Position numbers and translations under genes: made by a program. A DNA stretch of 7,902 nt from Acidimicrobiia bacterium (GTDB lineage Bacteria; Actinomycetota; Acidimicrobiia; Acidimicrobiales; Ilumatobacteraceae): NCBI GenBank assembly GCA_013811855.1, contig JACCUL010000171.1, forward strand, positions 1 to 7,902, read 5' to 3'. Below the pieces are notes generated by a model, which saw only the letters and a list, made by a program, of their open reading frames with translations, did no database searches and was not told the DNA's origin. Below are positions 1-7,902 of the stretch, piece by piece (positions within the stretch are counted from its first letter, which is position 1; each line of letters begins with the position of its first letter).

Positions 1-2620
<2,620 letters not shown>

Positions 2621-2631
2621 GGCGGACGTGA

Positions 2632-2637
2632 ACTCTA
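2632..2637 (-). promoter_or_regulatory. Putative -10 box of leuS (TAGAGT)
   Basis: On the minus strand TAGAGT matches the actinobacterial TANNNT -10 consensus. It ends 11 nt before the leuS ATG at 2620. With the usual 6-8 nt from the box to the transcription start, the 5' leader would be only about 3-5 nt. The sequence between box and ATG is pyrimidine-rich (TCACGTCCGCC) and cannot act as a Shine-Dalgarno. No TTGACA-like -35 is seen. This is an inference from position and consensus; the box is short and could occur by chance. Confidence 0.45.
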
Positions 2638-2677
2638 CGACAGGGGCCGGGCGCCGGATCGGTGGGATCGTGCCCGC

Positions 2678-2683
2678 TAGCGT
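2678..2683 (+). promoter_or_regulatory. Putative -10 box of the acyl-AMP ligase operon (TAGCGT)
   Basis: TAGCGT matches TANNNT and ends 9 nt before the ATG at 2693, so transcription could begin at or just before the start codon. No Shine-Dalgarno lies at normal spacing; the only purine run (GGG) is 1 nt from the ATG. The same hexamer, followed by GGGCATGG, precedes the thioredoxin gene at 7494. No recognisable -35 is present. This box sits back to back with the leuS box in the 72-bp divergent region. Confidence 0.5.
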
Positions 2684-2692
2684 CGATCGGGC

Positions 2693-4393
2693 ATGGGGGC
2701 ACCGGCGTCGACCATCGAACAATTGGAACGGTCCGCCGACGTCCCGACGGGGATCCGCTTCGTCGGGACGTCGGTGACCACCGATGACACGCCGGTGTTC
2801 GTGTCGTGGCGCCAGCTCCACGACGAGGCGCGCGCCGTCGGCGCCGCGCTGCAGGCCCGCGGTCTGGTTCCCGGCGACCACGTCGCCGTGCTCGGCCCGA
2901 CCAGCCGCGAGCTGGTCACCATCGTGCGCGGCTGCTGGATGGCCGGCGTGGCGTCGATGGTGCTGCCCCTGCCGATGCGCATGGGGTCGCTGGAGGCCTT
3001 CATCGAGTCGACGCGTGCTCGGATCCGCCACGGCGACGCCTCGCTCGTACTGATCGACGAGCAACTCGCCGCGTTCTACGAGGGCGCGCCCGGCGATCCG
3101 CCGACCGAGGCGATGGGCGCCGTCCTGCCCGGCGCGCCCGGCGTGCCGACCGGCGACGCCCTGGAGGTGCCGGCGCCCGATCCCGAGCGGCTCGTCATCC
3201 TGCAGTACACGAGCGGCTCGACGAGCGAGCCGAAGGGCGTGATGGTCCCCGACCGGGTGCTGACGGCCAACATCGACGCCGTCTGCGGCGCCGCCCAGAT
3301 GACGGCCGACGAGGTGCTCGTCTCGTGGCTGCCGCTGTATCACGACATGGGGCTCGTCGGCTTCCTCGCCCTGCCGATGACCAAGGGCGTCGATCTCGTG
3401 CAGGCGGCCCCGCAGGACTTCCTGGCCCACCCCGGCAACTGGCTGCAATGGATCTCGGACTGGCGGGGCACGGCGACGGCGGGCCCGAACTTCTCGTGGG
3501 TGCTGGCGACCCGAGCCCTGCGCCGGCTGCGCGACATCGACCTGTCGTCGCTGACGCTCGCCCTGTCCGGCGCCGAGCCGGTCGACCCGGCGGCCGTCGA
3601 GGCGTTCGTCGAGGCCGCGGCGCCGTACGGCTTCCGGGCCGGCAGCGTGTTCCCGGCCTTCGGCATGGCCGAGACGGCCATCGGGGCGTCGTTCCCGCCC
3701 CGCCACCGGGGCCTGGTGTGCGACACCGTCGACCGGGTCGTGCTGGAGCGGGACCGGGTCGCCAAGCCGGTGGTCGTCGACGATCCCGACGAGCTGGCGC
3801 TGACCGCCCGCCGGCTGCCGTTGCTCGGCACGGCGCTCCCGGGCCTGGAGCTGCGGGTCGTCGACCCCGACACGTTCGAGGAGCAGCCCGAGCGCCACGT
3901 CGGCGAGCTGATCATCCGCGGCACCTCGGTGACGCCCGGTTACTACCGCCGGCCCGAAGCGACCGCCGCCCTCTTCCGGGACGGCTGGCTGTGCACGGGC
4001 GACCTGGCCTACCTGCTCGACGGCGAGCTCGTGGTCTGCGGGCGCATCAAGGACGTCATCATCGTCGGTGGTCGCAACGTCTTCCCGGAGGACATCGAGC
4101 GGCCCGTCGGACTGCTGCCGGGTGTGAGGGCCGGCAACGTGATCGCTTTCGGGATGGAGGGCTACAAGGGCAAGGAGAGCGTGGTCGTCGTGGCCGAGGT
4201 GCGCGCCGATCCGACCGTCGAGCTCGCGGCCGTTCGCCACGCCGTCCACCACCGCACGCTCGAGGTCTGCGGGCTCCCGCCGCGCGACGTCATGCTGGTG
4301 CGCGCCGGCACCCTGCCCAAGACGTCGTCGGGCAAGCTCCAGCGCGGCCGCTGCCGCGAGCTGTACCTCGACGAGGAGCTCGAACTGGCGTGA
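2693..4393 (+). CDS. Fatty acyl-AMP ligase-type AMP-forming synthetase (FadD/FAAL family)
   Basis: ANL-superfamily adenylating enzyme, 566 residues. It is expected to activate a fatty acid with ATP to acyl-AMP and pass it to an acyl carrier protein (FAAL) or CoA (FACL). Visible motifs: ATP-binding A3 loop YTSGSTSEPKG (172-182); WLPLYHDMGL (212-221) and GPNFSW (264-269), typical of FAAL-like members; SGAEPVD (292-298); A5 FGMAET (323-328); A7 DGWLCTGD (430-437); A8 hinge GRIKDVIIVGGRN (450-462) followed by FPEDIE; A10 PKTSSGK with catalytic Lys548. Residues about 345-372, between A5 and the LPGLELRVVDP segment, look like the FAAL-type insertion, so FAAL is favoured over CoA ligase, though this is not proven. 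The start is supported by the -10 box 9 nt upstream. It forms an operon with the deacylase 13 bp downstream. No carrier protein, polyketide synthase or desaturase lies in the window to reveal the acyl chain's fate. Confidence 0.9.
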   Translation: MGAPASTIEQLERSADVPTGIRFVGTSVTTDDTPVFVSWRQLHDEARAVGAALQARGLVPGDHVAVLGPTSRELVTIVRGCWMAGVASMVLPLPMRMGSLEAFIESTRARIRHGDASLVLIDEQLAAFYEGAPGDPPTEAMGAVLPGAPGVPTGDALEVPAPDPERLVILQYTSGSTSEPKGVMVPDRVLTANIDAVCGAAQMTADEVLVSWLPLYHDMGLVGFLALPMTKGVDLVQAAPQDFLAHPGNWLQWISDWRGTATAGPNFSWVLATRALRRLRDIDLSSLTLALSGAEPVDPAAVEAFVEAAAPYGFRAGSVFPAFGMAETAIGASFPPRHRGLVCDTVDRVVLERDRVAKPVVVDDPDELALTARRLPLLGTALPGLELRVVDPDTFEEQPERHVGELIIRGTSVTPGYYRRPEATAALFRDGWLCTGDLAYLLDGELVVCGRIKDVIIVGGRNVFPEDIERPVGLLPGVRAGNVIAFGMEGYKGKESVVVVAEVRADPTVELAAVRHAVHHRTLEVCGLPPRDVMLVRAGTLPKTSSGKLQRGRCRELYLDEELELA

Positions 4394-4406
4394 GCGCAGC
4401 GAGCAG

Positions 4407-5452
<1,046 letters not shown>

Positions 5453-5480
<28 letters not shown>

Positions 5481-6358
5481 CGCTCGACCTCGGCGGCGAT
5501 CTCGTCGCCGGAGCGCAGCTCCAGCTCGCCGTCGCCGGGCGGCGCGTCGTCGGCCGTGGAGGTCGTGACGGACTCGTCGGCGGCGTCGTAGAGCTCCTCG
5601 AACTGGGCGACCATCGTCCGGTGTTCGTCGTTGCCCTCGACGAGATGGTCGAGGCGCTCGCGTTGGAGCAACGCCTCGCGCCGCAACCCCTGGGCCTCGA
5701 CGCTGATCCCGGACGCCGTGCCCAGCCCGTCGAGCAGCGCCACGGACGCCGCCGGGTAGGACATCGTGGCGACGTAGTGCGGCACCTGCACCCAGATGCC
5801 GACGGCCGGGATGTCGCGCTCGTGCAGCGCCAACTCGAGCGCCGCCGCCATGCCGGCCGGCACGTCGATCGAGCTGGTGCGGAACGGCAACGCGTCGAGC
5901 AGCTGGCGAGACGGCGACGTGGCCGAGAGGTGGGCCGGCCGGGTGTGCGGGGTGGCGAACGGATAAGCGCCGAGCGCCACCATGCGCCCGACCTTCAGCT
6001 CGACGGCGATCTGGCCGACGGTGGTGGCGAAGCGGTGCCAGTTCATGTCCGGCTCCGGGCCGCTGAGCGTCAGGATGTCGCGGCCGCCGACGGCGCCGAT
6101 CTGCAGCTGCGGGACCGCCCACGCGAGGCCGGTGTTGACACCGTCGCGCAGCTCCAGCGTGGGCCGGCGGGCCCGGTAGTCGATGTACGTGTCGTCGTCG
6201 AACTCGATCAGCGGGTGCGACCGGCACTCCTCCTCGAGCGCGGCCATCGCCGCCGCCGCCGAGCCGCTGGCGTCGATCCAGCCGGTCAACATGACGACGA
6301 GCACGGGATCACGCAGCGCCCCGGCCACGTCATCCACGTACCGGTGATCCTCACTCAT
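5453..6358 (-). CDS. PAC2-family protein (proteasome assembly chaperone 2-like fold)
   Basis: 301-residue protein of the PAC2 family. Members occur widely in Actinobacteria (for example Rv2125 and Cgl1923) and are named after the eukaryotic proteasome assembly chaperone; the bacterial function is not established. Visible family features: hydrophobic start PVLVVMLTGWIDASGSAA (18-35), RRPTLELRDG (64-73), GPEPDMNWHRF (100-110), ALGAYPFATPHTRP (128-141), PAGMAAALE (167-175), GIWVQVPHYV (187-196) and SYPAASVALLDGL (200-212). The C-terminus has an acidic, Pro/Gly-containing linker (about 262-280), then SGDEIAAEVERYLRD (283-297), a conserved-looking ending. ATG at 6358 is chosen because homology begins there; the frame stays open upstream but inside the kinase gene. 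It lies 31 bp after the kinase stop, so it is probably co-transcribed with it. No promoter is seen. It overlaps the deacylase gene tail to tail. Confidence 0.88.
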
Positions 6359-6389
6359 GGCCGGTTCGCTCGCTCGAAGACTCGCTCGG

Positions 6390-7469
6390 TCACGACCGCT
6401 CCAACAGCGCGGCCGCGGTCCGGGCGGCGCTTGTGATCTGCTCGGCGAACGGGGCCAGCTCGGTGGGATCACGGGCGCCGAGCGCGCCGCCGAGGTACCG
6501 GGCGTACACGCCCTCCAGGATGCAGGCCAACTTCCAGTACCCGAAGGCGACGTAGAAGTCGAGGTCCGCCACGTCCCGGCCCGACACTGCGGCGTAGCGG
6601 TCGACCAGGCCGGCCCGGTTCCAGAACCCCTCGATCGCCGTGGCCTGGCCGGCCCACGCGCTCGGCTCGTCGTCGGGCCCCGTCCAGTACACCTGCAGCA
6701 GGCCGACGTCGGCCAGCGGATCACCGAGCGTGCAAATCTCCCAGTCGAGCACGGCGGCGACGTCGCCGTTCGACGTGACGATGCAGTTGTCGAGGCGGAA
6801 GTCGCCGTGGACGATCGTCGCCGGTCCCTGATCCGGGATGCGCCGCGTCAGCTCGGCGTGCACCTCGTCGATCTCGCGCAGCTCCCGAGTGTGCTGCAGG
6901 TTCCACTGGCCGTACCAGCGGGCGAGCTGGCGGGCGATGTAGCCGTCGTGGCGGGACAGATCGGCGAGGCCGGCGGCCGCGACATCGACCCCATGGATCG
7001 CCGCCAAGGTGTCGACGAGCGACTCGCTGGCCAGGGCGCGCGCCGGTGGCGTCAGGGCACGCGTCGCCGTCGCCTGATCGCGCACGACGTGTCCGTCGAC
7101 GAACGCCATGACGAAGAACGGCGCGCCGGTGACCTCGTGGTCGGCGCAGTAGGCGAGCGCCCGCGGCACGGGCACGGCGGAGTCGCGCAGCGCCCGGATG
7201 ATGCGGTGCTCGCGCCCGACGTCGTGGGCGCTGGCCAGGCGGTGGTGCAGCGGCGGGCGCCGGAGGACGAACCGGGCGCCGTCGGCCGCCGTGACGAGGT
7301 ACGTGAGGTTGGAGTGACCACCGGCGATGATGTCGAACGCGAACGGCGCGACGGTCCCCTCGACGTGCTCGAGGAGCCAGCTCGTGACCGGCCCGAAGGC
7401 GAGGCCGGGCAGCTCGAACACGTCACCGCGCGCCGCGGCGTCGGCGCCCGGTTCGACGTCGGCCGTCAT
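6390..7469 (-). CDS. ACAD10/11-type phosphotransferase (APH-fold kinase)
   Basis: 359-residue cytoplasmic kinase of the aminoglycoside-phosphotransferase/choline-kinase fold, in the branch fused to or found with acyl-CoA dehydrogenases (ACAD10/ACAD11 N-terminal domain). Family knowledge links this branch to phosphorylation of 4-hydroxyacyl-CoA in 4-hydroxy acid breakdown, as for LvaA in levulinate use. The substrate here is inferred only. Motifs: glycine-rich loop AGGHSNLTYLV (49-59); RFVLRRPP (66-73), where Arg stands at the usual ATP-lysine region; Glu87 in VGREHRI; catalytic loop VHGDFRLDN (220-228) with Asp223 and Asn228; metal-binding Asp242 in LDWEICTLGDPLADVG. Aromatic FGYWKLACILEGVYARY (309-325) matches the family C-terminus. 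ATG at 7469 is preferred over ATG at 7487 because TACCCT, a -10 match, ends exactly 7 nt before it. First gene of a minus-strand operon with PAC2. No acyl-CoA dehydrogenase is in the window. Confidence 0.9.
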   Translation of the reverse strand: MTADVEPGADAAARGDVFELPGLAFGPVTSWLLEHVEGTVAPFAFDIIAGGHSNLTYLVTAADGARFVLRRPPLHHRLASAHDVGREHRIIRALRDSAVPVPRALAYCADHEVTGAPFFVMAFVDGHVVRDQATATRALTPPARALASESLVDTLAAIHGVDVAAAGLADLSRHDGYIARQLARWYGQWNLQHTRELREIDEVHAELTRRIPDQGPATIVHGDFRLDNCIVTSNGDVAAVLDWEICTLGDPLADVGLLQVYWTGPDDEPSAWAGQATAIEGFWNRAGLVDRYAAVSGRDVADLDFYVAFGYWKLACILEGVYARYLGGALGARDPTELAPFAEQITSAARTAAALLERS

Positions 7470-7476
7470 CGGTCCG

Positions 7477-7482
7477 AGGGTA
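7477..7482 (-). promoter_or_regulatory. Putative -10 box of the kinase-PAC2 operon (TACCCT)
   Basis: On the minus strand TACCCT matches TANNNT and ends 7 nt before the ATG at 7469, the spacing expected if transcription starts on the A of ATG. The intervening CGGACCG is no Shine-Dalgarno. The box lies between the two possible kinase starts (7487 and 7469), so if real it makes 7469 the correct start. It sits within the palindrome GGGTACCC. Confidence 0.5.
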
Positions 7483-7493
7483 CCCATGGTCGG

Positions 7494-7499
7494 TAGCGT
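7494..7499 (+). promoter_or_regulatory. Putative -10 box of the thioredoxin gene (TAGCGT)
   Basis: TAGCGT matches TANNNT and ends 7 nt before the ATG at 7507, consistent with a leaderless transcript. The only purine run (AGGG) ends 1 nt before the ATG, too close to act as a ribosome binding site. The hexamer is identical to the one upstream of the acyl-AMP ligase. The expected -35 position falls on the divergent kinase promoter's -10 box, and no TTGACA-like element is visible. Confidence 0.55.
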
Positions 7500-7506
7500 G
7501 CAGGGC

Positions 7507-7902
7507 ATGGCCATCGACGTCACCGACGCCACGTTCGACGAGCAGGTCATCCTGGCCTCCGCACAGCAGCCGGTCGTGGTCGACCTGTGGGCGGAGTGGT
7601 GCGGCCCGTGCCGGACGCTCGGCCCGATCATCGAGAAGGTCGTTGACGCCACCGACGGCAAGGTCGTGCTGGCCAAGGTCGACATCGACGCCAACCCAGG
7701 GATCAGCAAGGCGTTCCAGGTGCAGTCGATCCCGGCCGTCTACGCCCTGCGTGACGGCCAGGTCGTCGACGGGTTCGTCGGCGCCTACCCGGAGCACGAG
7801 GTCCAGCGGTTCGTGGACGGTCTGCTGCCGACGGCCGAGCAGGACGAGGTCGCCCAGCTGCTGGCGGCCGGCGACGAGGCCAGCCTGCGGACAGTGCTGG
7901 AG
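7507..7902 (+). CDS. Thioredoxin-domain protein, YbbN/CnoX-like, C-terminus cut off by the window edge
   Basis: The first 132 codons of a thioredoxin-fold protein with an intact redox motif WAEWCGPCR (Cys32, Cys35) and cis-proline SIPAVY (Pro76). Asp61 and the VDIDANPGISKAFQVQSIP segment are typical. After the thioredoxin domain ends near residue 107 (FVDGLLP), the chain continues as a charged helical region (AEQDEVAQLLAAGDEASLRTVLE), which fits the start of the C-terminal tetratricopeptide-like region of YbbN/CnoX proteins rather than a stand-alone TrxA of about 108 residues. Such proteins act as redox-linked holdases. E. coli CnoX lacks the CGPC pair, whereas this one keeps it and could be an active reductase. 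ATG at 7507 is supported by the -10 box 7 nt upstream. It is divergent from the kinase, with 37 bp between starts. Confidence 0.9.
   Translation, partial: MAIDVTDATFDEQVILASAQQPVVVDLWAEWCGPCRTLGPIIEKVVDATDGKVVLAKVDIDANPGISKAFQVQSIPAVYALRDGQVVDGFVGAYPEHEVQRFVDGLLPTAEQDEVAQLLAAGDEASLRTVLE

Noticed and set aside
6359..6724. N-terminal extension of the PAC2 reading frame into the kinase gene
   Set aside because: The extra residues are Arg/Pro/Ser-rich, unrelated to PAC2, and lie in the kinase coding sequence. The ATG at 6358 is where the family similarity begins.
7478..7485. Palindrome GGGTACCC as an operator
   Set aside because: It is only 8 bp, expected by chance, has no second copy in the window, and is explained by the -10 box it overlaps.
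7470..7487. Earlier kinase start at ATG 7487
   Set aside because: It would place the TACCCT box inside the gene, and it has neither a TANNNT box nor a Shine-Dalgarno upstream. Not fully excluded.
6357..7496. A 379-codon plus-strand open frame opposite the kinase
   Set aside because: It is antisense to a gene with intact HGDFRLDN and DWE motifs and shows no domain of its own.
7423..7797. A 124-codon minus-strand open frame opposite the thioredoxin gene
   Set aside because: Antisense shadow; the plus strand encodes a clear CGPC thioredoxin domain.

Overview
The window is high-GC DNA with strong G/C bias at third codon positions and almost no space between genes. The proteins look actinobacterial: the leucyl-tRNA synthetase has the long actinobacterial form with a KMGKS loop, and there is a PAC2-family protein and a CGPC-thioredoxin/YbbN-like protein. 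Four gene starts show a TANNNT box a few bases upstream and no Shine-Dalgarno, which is the leaderless pattern common in Actinomycetota. I read it as Actinomycetota, possibly Acidimicrobiia. The class is an inference from overall feel, not from a marker gene.

Layout. (1) Bases 1-2620, minus: leuS, complete at its N-terminus and running off the left edge. (2) Bases 2621-2692: a 72-bp divergent promoter region. (3) Bases 2693-5480, plus: a two-gene operon of a fatty acyl-AMP ligase-type adenylating enzyme and, 13 bp later, a class II HDAC/acetylpolyamine amidohydrolase-type deacylase. (4) Bases 5453-7469, minus: a two-gene operon of an ACAD10/11-type aminoglycoside-phosphotransferase-fold kinase followed by a PAC2-family protein. 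The PAC2 gene overlaps the deacylase tail-to-tail by 28 bp. (5) Bases 7470-7506: a 37-bp divergent promoter region. (6) Bases 7507-7902, plus: the start of a thioredoxin-domain gene (YbbN/CnoX-like), running off the right edge.

How the genes may work together. leuS and the thioredoxin are housekeeping or stress genes. The two middle operons suggest acyl metabolism. The FAAL-like enzyme activates a fatty acid as acyl-adenylate. Its A10 motif contains the lysine that, in acetyl-CoA synthetases and relatives, is inactivated by acylation and restored by deacylases such as AcuC. A deacylase gene directly downstream therefore suggests, by inference only, an enzyme/deacylase pair. The kinase belongs to a family linked to 4-hydroxyacyl-CoA catabolism. 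The role of PAC2 proteins in bacteria is not settled.

I see no mobile element, CRISPR array, tRNA, rRNA, convincing terminator or clear sign of horizontal transfer. No stretch over 300 bp lacks a gene; the longest intergenic gap is 72 bp. The points most worth a second look are the ligase-deacylase pair, the deacylase's apparent lack of the polyamine-recognition acid, the HVGN form of the LeuRS signature, and the very compact back-to-back leaderless promoters.
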